A stretch of DNA of 64,000 nucleotides from CAZEDM01 sp964511075 (lineage in GTDB: Bacteria > Zixibacteria > MSB-5A5 > RBG-16-43-9), in contig CAZEDM010000001.1 of assembly GCA_964511075.1 (NCBI GenBank), positions 186,001 to 250,000 of the forward strand, written 5' to 3'. Below, in pieces: positions 17,461 through 24,747 of this stretch; position 1 is the first letter of the stretch, and every line of letters starts with the position of its first letter. The notes under the pieces were generated by a model, which was given only the letters and a program-made list of their open reading frames with translations, did not search any database and had not been told where the DNA came from. The position numbers and the translations under genes were made by a program.

Positions 17461-19026
17461 ATGGATTACAAAGGCAGGATAATAGGAAAAAGTATAACGG
17501 AAATTTATTTTCGCACTTTTTATGAAGAGGAACTGCACCTGGGGGATATACTGGTAGCTTTGGATGAGGAGAGGAATCTGCCTTTTTATCTGAGGATTGT
17601 AGACGTTAGCTATGGAGTCGAGGCTACAGACCCGGACTGGGCATCCCGTACCGCAGGAAATATGATGCTTCTGGACAGGCAGGATGAGTCCTACCTGTTT
17701 CAGGAAAAGGAAAGAAGGCTTTTCAAGATAGGCAGATGTGTTCCCCTGGGGTATGTCAAGAACAACCAGTTCAGAAAACCCAGAACCATTCCGGAGCATT
17801 TCTCCAGGGTGCGAACTCCGAATAACGAGGATTTTGTTTTTCTGAAAAGATATATGGGGGATATAGAGATAGGCCAGCTTCGTTCGGGTGAAGAGGCTCT
17901 GGATTTCAAAATAGGTATCTCGGGAGAGTTGTTCCCTTATCATATAGGGATATTTGCTACTACCGGTATGGGTAAGAGCAACCTGATGAAGGTTCTGGCT
18001 GGCTCGGTTCTTGAATCCGGAAAATACGGGATGTTGATCTTAGACCCGCATGGTGAATACTACGATGGGGGAGGCGACCCTAAGCATAAAGGCCTGATCG
18101 ACCATCCCCTTGCAAAGGAGAGACTGAGGGTTTATTCCTCCAGGGATTTAAGAGGTCCTTATAACCAGCTAAAGATCAGCTCCAGAGAGATAGAGATCAA
18201 GGACGTGCGTCATATCTATGGGTTTACCCAGCCGCAGATAGAAGCCCTGTATGCTTTAGCTCATCATTTTAAAAAAGACTGGTTAGAGGGGGTGAAAAGT
18301 ACTTCGATTTCCGAGCTTGCTATGAGTCTTTCCTCAGGTGGTGCTTTTTTTGAATCGACTATCGGAGTTATTCAAAGGAGGGCTGAACAGATATTAAGGC
18401 TTTCCTTTGTGCACGGCGACCCGGAGGTTTCCATCACCCGAAATGTAATCAACGATTTATCCTTAGGCAAAGTGGTTTTGATTGATACCTCCAATATGTC
18501 CGAGCAGGAGGAACTTTTAATCTCTGCTGTTCTGTCCCGTGCAGTTTTTTCAAGGAACAAAGAAGCCTACCAGGACCCGGAAAAATTCAAGAAAATCCTG
18601 CCTACTTTGATCGTGATGGAGGAGGCACAGCGGGTTTTGTCCCAGAAAGGTGAATCGGACATCAATATCTTCGCTCAGGTTTCCAGAGAAGGGAGGAAAT
18701 TCAAAACCGGGCTTTGCGCCATAACCCAGCAGCCAAAGTTAATCGATGAAGAGCTTTTATCCCAGTTCAACACCCTTTTCATCTTGGGGCTGGCAGATGA
18801 GAGGGACAGGAATATCCTGAGAAGCTCTGCCAAGCAGGATATCTCCGATCTGGGAACGGAGATTCAGATGTTAGAGGCGGGTGAGGCGCTGGTTACCTCA
18901 CCCCAGGCACCTTTTGCCATACCAGCGAAGGTTTATCTGTACGAGGAATGGCTGAAAACAAGAGATGAAGTTTTCAGGGATAAAAATGCTGTGGACGTGA
19001 AAGTGGATGAAGGATTTTTTAAATAA
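17461..19026 (+). CDS. herA: HerA-like hexameric DNA-translocating ATPase
   Basis: A 521-residue protein. An N-terminal HAS-barrel-like beta domain (about 1-150) contains ITEIYFRTFYEEELHLGDILV. The RecA/FtsK-like ATPase follows, with Walker A TTGMGKSN (about 166-173), LILDPHGEYYD (about 194-204) and Walker B LIVMEEAQRVL (about 382-392). Then come VSREGRKFKTGLCAITQQP and the FNTLFILGLADERDR arginine-finger region. HerA pumps DNA and drives NurA in end resection; nurA lies directly upstream. AAGGAGAAAAT is the ribosome binding site. An AT-rich PIN-like gene follows. In bacteria HerA is also found in anti-phage systems, so both a repair role and a defence role are possible. Confidence 0.92.
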   Translation: MDYKGRIIGKSITEIYFRTFYEEELHLGDILVALDEERNLPFYLRIVDVSYGVEATDPDWASRTAGNMMLLDRQDESYLFQEKERRLFKIGRCVPLGYVKNNQFRKPRTIPEHFSRVRTPNNEDFVFLKRYMGDIEIGQLRSGEEALDFKIGISGELFPYHIGIFATTGMGKSNLMKVLAGSVLESGKYGMLILDPHGEYYDGGGDPKHKGLIDHPLAKERLRVYSSRDLRGPYNQLKISSREIEIKDVRHIYGFTQPQIEALYALAHHFKKDWLEGVKSTSISELAMSLSSGGAFFESTIGVIQRRAEQILRLSFVHGDPEVSITRNVINDLSLGKVVLIDTSNMSEQEELLISAVLSRAVFSRNKEAYQDPEKFKKILPTLIVMEEAQRVLSQKGESDINIFAQVSREGRKFKTGLCAITQQPKLIDEELLSQFNTLFILGLADERDRNILRSSAKQDISDLGTEIQMLEAGEALVTSPQAPFAIPAKVYLYEEWLKTRDEVFRDKNAVDVKVDEGFFK

Positions 19027-19058
19027 AGTGAGATGTGAGATGTAAGACGTAAGAGGGG

Positions 19059-19084
19059 TAGGGGCAATTCATGAATTGCCCCTA
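19059..19084. repeat. Perfect 26-base palindrome
   Basis: TAGGGGCAATTCA joined directly to TGAATTGCCCCTA, with no mismatch. It lies between herA and the PIN-like gene, 13 bases before the chosen PIN start, so it could act as a terminator-like stem or control translation. Confidence 0.85.
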
Positions 19085-19096
19085 AAGTCCAACTAT

Positions 19097-20038
19097 ATGT
19101 ATAATCAACAAAACAAAATTAAATTTTATTTAGATAAAAATATTTGGTCGCACAAAATAATGGAGATGTCTCCGTCTGAGCTTGATGAGTTTAAAAATTT
19201 ATTGAAACCTCTAAAAGAACAATCAAAGATAGAGATATACTATTCTCCTGTTAATGTATTGGAGTTAATAAAAGGGATGAAATTAGAGAAATACTTTGAG
19301 AAGTGCCGAGAAGAAATAAAGTTAGCCTATAGAATAACCAATAAACATTTGCTCGAATATCCTTATGATCATATCCGAAGATCTGCAGATTGGTTTCTTG
19401 GGCAACCATTTAAAAAGCCGGATAGAGTTTTTCTAGATTTATGGATGAAAATAGCCATTTCAACTTCATATCAGGCAATTGAGCCAGAAATTCAGCCGTT
19501 GCGCAACATGTTGAATAGATGGGTTGAAGATTGGGCAGATGATTTAAATTCTCTCATACTGAACCTAAGGAAAAAATTCAGTTCAGAATGCGGCAGCAAA
19601 AATTGGGGTACATTTATTAAAGAGTTTTTGGAAAAAGAAGCAACATTAAGTAGAAGACAAAAAACTTGGGTGGCTTTTTGTAGACATTTTTCGTTACAAG
19701 ACCAGCTTAAGGTGATTCCTTTATCTTTTGCTTATGAAAAATTTCACTCTTTTAGATATTGGGTGAATTATCGCCTGACTTATGAGAATAAACTACTTTC
19801 CGAGAATAGAAAGGCAGAACCAAGTGATTATTTTGATTGGCTACAAATAGTTTATCTAAACGTGATGGATTATTTAGTGACAGATGATGACAAGTTCAAA
19901 TCGATTCTAAAGATATGTGATAATAAAGAGATGCACAGAATGGCTATTAGTTTTGATGAATTTATTAATTCATTGACAAATAAATTGCCTTCCAAACGTG
20001 CACCTGAAACGACTTCTGAACAATGGTATGATACCTAA
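19097..20038 (+). CDS. PIN-domain-like protein (putative nuclease), AT-rich
   Basis: 313 residues, not exported. The N-terminus KIKFYLDKNIW supplies a first Asp. YYSPVNVLELIKGM (about 50-62) supplies a conserved Glu, and near the C-terminus DYFDWLQIVYLNVMDYLVTDDDKFKSIL (about 255-283) supplies the last acidic residues. This order (D, E, D, TDD) is that of PIN-like ribonucleases; the middle part is helical and unassigned. Codon use is much more A/T-rich than in herA upstream, suggesting recent transfer. I chose the ATG at 19097 because the earlier ATG (19076) lies inside a perfect palindrome. No antitoxin-like gene is adjacent. Function is inferred from motifs only. Confidence 0.6.
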   Translation: MYNQQNKIKFYLDKNIWSHKIMEMSPSELDEFKNLLKPLKEQSKIEIYYSPVNVLELIKGMKLEKYFEKCREEIKLAYRITNKHLLEYPYDHIRRSADWFLGQPFKKPDRVFLDLWMKIAISTSYQAIEPEIQPLRNMLNRWVEDWADDLNSLILNLRKKFSSECGSKNWGTFIKEFLEKEATLSRRQKTWVAFCRHFSLQDQLKVIPLSFAYEKFHSFRYWVNYRLTYENKLLSENRKAEPSDYFDWLQIVYLNVMDYLVTDDDKFKSILKICDNKEMHRMAISFDEFINSLTNKLPSKRAPETTSEQWYDT

Positions 20039-20050
20039 ATGATTCATACT

Positions 20051-20080
20051 TGTAGGAGCACGTTGCAACGTGCCCCTACA
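20051..20080. repeat. CACGTTGCAACGTG-core palindrome
   Basis: TGTAGGAGCACGTTG pairs with CAACGTGCCCCTACA, with one mismatch. It has the same core as the element at 6912. Confidence 0.75.
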
Positions 20081-20090
20081 AAAAAATTAT

Positions 20091-20112
20091 GGACAGACAG
20101 GAATGTCTGTCC
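20091..20112. repeat. GGACAGACA-core palindrome
   Basis: GGACAGACAGG and AATGTCTGTCC pair, followed by TACC. The same family occurs at 24685, 26362 and 61379. Confidence 0.65.
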
Positions 20113-20130
20113 TACCATTTTTTTTCTGGA

Positions 20131-20162
20131 GGGACAGAATCCGCCTCAGGCGTGTTCTGTCC
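20131..20162. repeat. GGGACAGAATCCGCCT palindrome
   Basis: GGGACAGAATCCGCCT pairs with AGGCGTGTTCTGTCC. It is similar in design to an element near 34332-34370. Confidence 0.6.
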
Positions 20163-20206
20163 TTTGTGTTTTAGAGAGCGAATCCATTTGGATGAGCTCT
20201 AAATTC

Positions 20207-20230
20207 GGGGCAGACAAATAGGTCTGCCCC
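20207..20230. repeat. GGGGCAGAC palindrome
   Basis: GGGGCAGAC pairs with GTCTGCCCC around AAATAG, followed by TACG. Confidence 0.6.
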
Positions 20231-20270
20231 TACGAGCTCTCATTCAACCCTTTTCTCTCCTGACTTTCTA

Positions 20271-20310
20271 CGGATTGTTTCGCCCCGCCTTCGGCGGGAC
20301 TCGCAATGAT
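20271..20310. repeat. Short copy of the GATTG..CGCAATGA element
   Basis: CGGATTGTTTCGCCCCGCC followed by TTCGGCGGGACTCGCAATGAT: half of the long element seen at 16143 and 20979. Confidence 0.55.
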
Positions 20311-20515
20311 ATCTACATTGAATAGGACGAGAACTACCAGAGGTGTAGTCGTCCCTACAAGTTATTCAAAATCAATATCATCCCAGTGGTGAAGAATAAA
20401 GAAGGGAAGAATATAGAAAGGTCCCAAGGCTTAAGAGATAAAGGGTTCAAAATGAAAAGAAAAAAGCTAATAGCTACATGCTACTGGCTGCAAGCTAAAA
20501 GGAAAGGAGGAAAAG

Positions 20516-20935
20516 ATGGGGATAAGGGAGCAGGATTTGGAAATCACCGGGGCGGTTTATGCTACTTTTAACATTAATCAAACCGGTGGGGTGGATGATC
20601 TGAAAGATGCGGATATAGGGAAGGCAGTGCAGATTGTCTCCAATAATGCCATAGGACCAGCCTCAGATGGCTCAATGGTCCTGGGTAAGCTGGCTGACCT
20701 TTCACTGACTGATGCGGATAACGGCAAAAGGGTGGCTACTGTGCAGATAAAAGGAGTAATGAGTTTACCAATCACCACAACTTATCCAGTGGTAGGAAAC
20801 AGGGTAGCAGGTGGTGCAAGCGGGACAGTTAAACAGGCACCAGCTTTGACCGGTTATGACCCGGCTGGCGGGAATATCGCGCGAGGAACGGTGATTGCGG
20901 TAAGCGGGACGACTGAATGTACTTTGATACTATAG
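20516..20935 (+). CDS. Capsid cement/decoration protein (DUF2190-like)
   Basis: A 139-residue, glycine- and valine-rich protein without a signal peptide. The middle reads DIGKAVQIVSNNAIGPASDGSMVLGKLADLSLTDADNGKRVATVQIKGV. This GKxV...N..IGPASDG..V.G.L....DG..V.VQ.KGV pattern is that of small phage head proteins of the DUF2190/decoration type, which coat and stabilise the capsid. GGAGGAAAAG precedes the ATG. The major capsid gene follows after about 170 bases, the usual order. It supports the view that a capsid module remains at this locus. Confidence 0.7.
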   Translation: MGIREQDLEITGAVYATFNINQTGGVDDLKDADIGKAVQIVSNNAIGPASDGSMVLGKLADLSLTDADNGKRVATVQIKGVMSLPITTTYPVVGNRVAGGASGTVKQAPALTGYDPAGGNIARGTVIAVSGTTECTLIL

Positions 20936-20978
20936 AAAAGTTCAAATGTTCAAAAGTTCAAGGGGAAAAGAAGGATTT

Positions 20979-21074
20979 GTCATTGCGAGGAATCCCGCCA
21001 AAGGCGGGATGACGAAGCAATCCTCTTAAAATAGACAGATTGCTTCCTCCGCCAAGGGCAGAGTCGCAATGACA
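20979..21074. repeat. Full-length TCATTGCGAGG...TCGCAATGACA inverted repeat
   Basis: GTCATTGCGAGG at the left, GTCGCAATGACAG at the right, with an inner CGAAGCAATCC/AGATTGCTTCC pairing and a CCCGCCAAAGGCGGG hairpin. It lies between the cement and capsid genes. Confidence 0.8.
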
Positions 21075-21103
21075 GTTGGAATTAAAAAAAGAAAGGAGAA
21101 AAA

Positions 21104-22225
21104 ATGGAGTTAGATAAATTACTTTCGGAGATGGAGAAATCTCCGCAGCTTTCCAGGTTATTGGAACTGGCTTCAAAAGAAAAGCCCATTCCCTCAAATT
21201 TAGATTTGTCCAGGGCAAAAGATGTTAAGGTTGAAAAAGAGGCTTACCTGGAGGCACAGAGCAGGGGGATAAGTCTTTCGGAGCTTTTAGAGTCAGAGGA
21301 GTATGACCCCTCACCCATAAACTCTCCCTTAGATGCTTTCGAAAGACAACTTCTGGTGCATAACATCAAAGTGGGCGGTAGAAGTCCGATCACCGTGGAG
21401 ATGTTCTATCAGGGGGCACCTGCTTTATTGCCGGAGTTTATGCTGAGGGAGATAAAGAACGGACAGAAGATGAGGCATGAGCTATGCAGGCTTTTAGCCT
21501 CTACTGCTCAGATCTCCAATTCGCGTTACACTCCTTTTTATATCGATGTCACACCTGCCGAGAAAAAGCTCTCTTTGCGTCCCATAGGTGATATGGCAGA
21601 GATTCCAACAATCTCCATTGCTGAGCAGGAGCATACCATCACCGTTCCGGATTATGGAGTTACCTTAAAAACCTCTTACAAGGCTTTGAGGTCCAGGACC
21701 ACTGCCCAGTTTAAAGTCCTTTTATGGTATATCGGTTTCAGGCTGCAGGCAGATAAGATGGGCCTGGTGGTGAGTACCATCATCAACGGAGATGGGAACA
21801 GCAACCCGGCAGGTGTTGTCAATACCGCTACCTCCGGCTCTCTGGCCTATGCGGATCTGATTACCCTGTGGAACGAGTTCTTTCCCTTTGAGATGAACAC
21901 CATCGTCTGTCATAACAGTCTTCTGCGCACTATCCTCACTTTAGATGAGTTCAAAGACCCTATGGCAGGGTTCAATTTCCAGAAGACCGGAGAGCTGATC
22001 TCTCCCTTAGGCTCCACCCTGATCAGATGCGATGATGTGCCTGCGGATATGGTCATCGGGCTGGATAACCGTTTTGCCATTGAAGAGGTGATCACCCAGC
22101 CTCTGATGGTGGAGTATGATAAGGTCATAGAGCAGAAATTAGAGGAGGCGGTTATCTCCGAGTCGGTGGCTTATGCCAAGGTGATTAAAGAGGCATCCCT
22201 GGTTCTGGATACGGTGTGGTCGTAA
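21104..22225 (+). CDS. Major capsid protein, HK97-fold
   Basis: A 373-residue cytoplasmic protein. Residues 1-90 are helical and charged (LLSEMEKSPQLSRLLELASKE), like a short scaffold/delta region. After that come IKNGQKMRHELCRLLASTAQISNSRYTPFYIDV, EIPTISIAEQEHTITVPDYGVTLKTSYKALRSRT (strand-turn-strand of the E-loop/P-domain type), a long helix with FRLQADKMGLVVSTIINGDG, and an A-domain-like end with TIVCHNSLLRTILTLDEF and VIGLDNRFAIEEVITQP. The pattern matches HK97-fold capsid proteins of siphovirus-like heads. A strong ribosome binding site (AAAGGAGAAAAA) precedes the ATG. I see no separate prohead protease gene. Confidence 0.82.
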   Translation: MELDKLLSEMEKSPQLSRLLELASKEKPIPSNLDLSRAKDVKVEKEAYLEAQSRGISLSELLESEEYDPSPINSPLDAFERQLLVHNIKVGGRSPITVEMFYQGAPALLPEFMLREIKNGQKMRHELCRLLASTAQISNSRYTPFYIDVTPAEKKLSLRPIGDMAEIPTISIAEQEHTITVPDYGVTLKTSYKALRSRTTAQFKVLLWYIGFRLQADKMGLVVSTIINGDGNSNPAGVVNTATSGSLAYADLITLWNEFFPFEMNTIVCHNSLLRTILTLDEFKDPMAGFNFQKTGELISPLGSTLIRCDDVPADMVIGLDNRFAIEEVITQPLMVEYDKVIEQKLEEAVISESVAYAKVIKEASLVLDTVWS

Positions 22226-22524
22226 AAACAAGGATTCGAGGGTTAAAGGGGTCAAGGGTTCAAGAGGATCCTTACCCTGCCCCTCTCCTACGAGGAGAGG
22301 GAAGAAGAGTAGGGCAAAGCTTCAAGGTGTTGAAACTTCAGCCTTGCGTCTGACAACCAAGGGAATAAGCAAACCTTAAAAAAGCTCAAGGGTTCAATGG
22401 TAAAGAAAGAAAAGCGAGCAAAAAAAATATTCCTCACAGCAGATTTTATGGAATAAGTGAATAAAAGAATAGAACCAAAAATCAAAAAGCGAATAGCCAA
22501 AAGCGAAACGCGAATAACGAAATT
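22226..22524. other. Intergenic region with low-complexity tracts
   Basis: Holds a GGGTTAAAGGGGTCAAGGGTTC tract right after the capsid stop, a CCCCTCTCCT/AGGAGAGGG palindrome (22280-22301), and an AAAAAGCGAATAGCCAAAAGCG-type tract leading to the next ATG. No gene. Confidence 0.55.
22280..22301. repeat. CCCTCTCCT..AGGAGAGGG palindrome
   Basis: CCCCTCTCCT pairs with AGGAGAGGG around ACG, preceded by CCTTACCCTG. Relatives lie near 24058-24085 and 28140-28172. Confidence 0.65.
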
Positions 22525-23946
22525 ATGCAGAAACTAATCGATACAGTCAGCTCCTATTACGGGTCTGGGATTCAGACTCAGAAGAAACTTTTTGTGGTCC
22601 CTTCCGGGCAATATAAAGGCAGGGCCATTCTGATTTATCCACAGAATGCAAACACAATTGTTTACAGATGGGCTGATCCTCCTTACCTCTCCTGGTCGGA
22701 TGCGGTTAATGTTGCCACAAATTCGGCGGACTACCCTTGTTCCGGCTATATGGATTCGTTTGGTAATATCTATCTGGCTTATACCGTGCAGTCCACGCTA
22801 TCGCTGACTATGGTGAAGCTCTCCTTCATTAACGGCTCCTGGTCAATGGGCACGGTAAGGAATATCTGCACTGTGGAGAGTAACTATTATCCTTCGCTCC
22901 TGAAAGATTCAGTCAGCCGGTTATGGGTTTCCTGGAGCTACTATGAATCCTCCACCGGCAGGTATTATGTTCACGTCAAATCTTCCACTGACGATGGCAT
23001 AACCTGGGGAACAGGGGAGACCGATCCGGGTGAGGCTTTAACCACAGGAACTTCTGAGTGCTATTCCCAGCTTGTTTTTCAGTCTCCTTATATTCGCTGT
23101 TTTTACTCGGACGATGGTGACAGTTTGGCTTATCGCTCCTTCGAGCTTTCAGGCACGGTTTGGTCATCCGCGGTTACTATTTACTCAGGCTCAAATATCA
23201 ACGATAATTTCCAGCTCGGGATCTCTCCGGATAATATCCTGGGGATAGTTTTCCCGGGAACGAATTCGGTTTTATACCGGGAATATGACGGTGTTTCCTG
23301 GAGCGGGGCCTTGACTGTGGATACGGCTATACCTGTCAGTCCTGCGATAAGATTCTATGAAAAAGTCCCTTATATTTTCTACGGCAGGAATATAGGGGAT
23401 AACCAGAATCAGTTTTTTTACTCTTATAAATCCGGAAGCAGCTTTGTCACTCCTGTTCCGCTACTTCTCGGGGCAAAGATTTTCGATAAGGTTTTCTGCT
23501 ATGACCATTCGGCAACCCAGAAATATTATGACAGAACCTCAGAGGCAGAAAATACCACCCCGGCAGATATTTTCCATCCGACCTCTAACGGTCTGGCAAA
23601 GGATTTGGATGATGCGGTCTACCTGGGGATGGATGATAAGTTCAATCAGGTAAGATTAATCCTGTCCACATCCGGGGTTGGAGGAGAGCTTGTCTGGGAA
23701 TACTGGAACGGCTCTGAATGGAGAAGCTTTACCCCTGATTCCGGGGCTTATCATCTGGATGTTGCTTCCAAATTAGTCATACTGTGGAAGGATTTATCTT
23801 CAGTCCCTTCTGACTGGCAGATGTGTAGCGTGAACAATTCAAGCAAGTTCTGGGTCAGGGCAAAAGTAGCTACTGTCTATACCACAGCACCGGTTGGGAC
23901 GCAGATTACAGCGGTGCCGGAGAATAAATACATTAATTCAGTTTAA
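22525..23946 (+). CDS. Tail or fibre-like beta-propeller protein in the phage module
   Basis: 473 residues, no signal peptide. Residues 1-330 form a run of propeller-like blades (LFVVPSGQYKGRAILIYPQ, GNIYLAYTVQSTLSL, SRLWVSWSYYESSTGRYYVHVKSSTDDGITWG with one Asp box, SPYIRCFYSDDGDSLAYRS). Residues 340-470 hold a second domain with LVWEYWNGSEWRSFTPDSG, WQMCSVNNSSKFWVRAKV and PVGTQITAVP, which I associate with phage tail and baseplate receptor-binding parts. The lack of a signal peptide in a glycan-binding-type protein, directly after the capsid gene, fits a virion component. The ribosome binding site is weak. Function is inferred from context. Confidence 0.6.
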   Translation: MQKLIDTVSSYYGSGIQTQKKLFVVPSGQYKGRAILIYPQNANTIVYRWADPPYLSWSDAVNVATNSADYPCSGYMDSFGNIYLAYTVQSTLSLTMVKLSFINGSWSMGTVRNICTVESNYYPSLLKDSVSRLWVSWSYYESSTGRYYVHVKSSTDDGITWGTGETDPGEALTTGTSECYSQLVFQSPYIRCFYSDDGDSLAYRSFELSGTVWSSAVTIYSGSNINDNFQLGISPDNILGIVFPGTNSVLYREYDGVSWSGALTVDTAIPVSPAIRFYEKVPYIFYGRNIGDNQNQFFYSYKSGSSFVTPVPLLLGAKIFDKVFCYDHSATQKYYDRTSEAENTTPADIFHPTSNGLAKDLDDAVYLGMDDKFNQVRLILSTSGVGGELVWEYWNGSEWRSFTPDSGAYHLDVASKLVILWKDLSSVPSDWQMCSVNNSSKFWVRAKVATVYTTAPVGTQITAVPENKYINSV

Positions 23947-24092
23947 AGGTTTATAAGTTTAAAAGTTTAAAGGGGAATCTATCTTTCCATGTACAGACAG
24001 TAGATCCATCTTGCTCGCAGGTGGGGTTTTTGGCAACGATTGGAAGAGAACCTCACCCTGTCCCTCTCCTTGGAAAGGAGAAGGAATGGGTA

Positions 24093-24121
24093 GTAGGGAC
24101 AGAACATCGTTCTGTCCCTAG
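24093..24121. repeat. GGGACAGAACATCGTTCTGTCCC palindrome
   Basis: TAGGGACAGAAC pairs with GTTCTGTCCCTA around four bases. The best-conserved members of this family are here and at 28181 and 37086. Confidence 0.85.
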
Positions 24122-24247
24122 TTTTTTCCATTGTGGCAAGAGATATTATTCTATTGACATTAGTTAACCAAACGACAATATTTTTTCTCCGATGTCGAGT
24201 ACATTGGTCGATATAGTAAGATAACAGAATAAAAAAAAGGATGGAAT

Positions 24248-24598
24248 TTGCTCATTGCTGTGACTTTAATAACGGCTGCGCTTTTTTCCTATAGCACCGC
24301 TATCTGGTCAGAAAAATTTGTAAAAAAACTTAAGCTTTGGATGGTGGTGGTCTTCATCAGTGGATTTTTATGCGATTTAAGCGGCACATCCATGATGTAT
24401 ATTGAAGCCGGAAAAATCAATTTCAATATCCACGGCCTAAGTGGTATGACTGCCCTGGTCATAATGTTTTTGCATCTTGTCTGGGCGATTCTGGCACTGA
24501 AAAAACGAGGCAAAGCCCAGGAGCTTTACAGCCGGTTTTCAGTTTACGCCTGGGGGGTCTGGCTGATAGCGTTCATCACCGGGATTCCGAAAAAATGA
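24248..24598 (+). CDS. Small membrane protein, HsmA/TIGR03987-like
   Basis: A 116-residue protein with four predicted membrane helices. Residues 40-70 read GFLCDLSGTSMMYIEAGKINFNIHGLSGMTALVIMFLHLVWA, with histidines in helices (NIHG, FLHL) that could bind haem. The GxxCDxxGTxxM..........HxxxG pattern fits the HsmA/TIGR03987 family of unknown function. The TTG start at 24248 is preceded by AAAGGATGG; no ATG is available in frame. It sits between the phage-like 22525 gene and the minus-strand SBBP genes and has no obvious partner. Confidence 0.65.
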   Translation: MLIAVTLITAALFSYSTAIWSEKFVKKLKLWMVVVFISGFLCDLSGTSMMYIEAGKINFNIHGLSGMTALVIMFLHLVWAILALKKRGKAQELYSRFSVYAWGVWLIAFITGIPKK

Positions 24599-24747
24599 AA
24601 GTTTAAACGCTCAAAATTTAATGACAAATTACAGATAGAAGATGACTGATAGAAAGATGTGGAGTATTGGGTCTGCTTAACGATGGAACAAACAGGAATG
24701 TCTGCTCTACCACTTCAGGGCGAACATACGGGTTTACCCCGACAATT

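Larger units (their letters stand above)
20039..20515. other. Intergenic region packed with palindromes
   Basis: No gene is seen. At least five palindromes follow each other (20051, 20091, 20131, 20207, 20271). A GGTTCAAAA/GCTAAAAG-type low-complexity tract then leads into the ribosome binding site GGAGGAAAAG of the cement gene. Confidence 0.6.
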
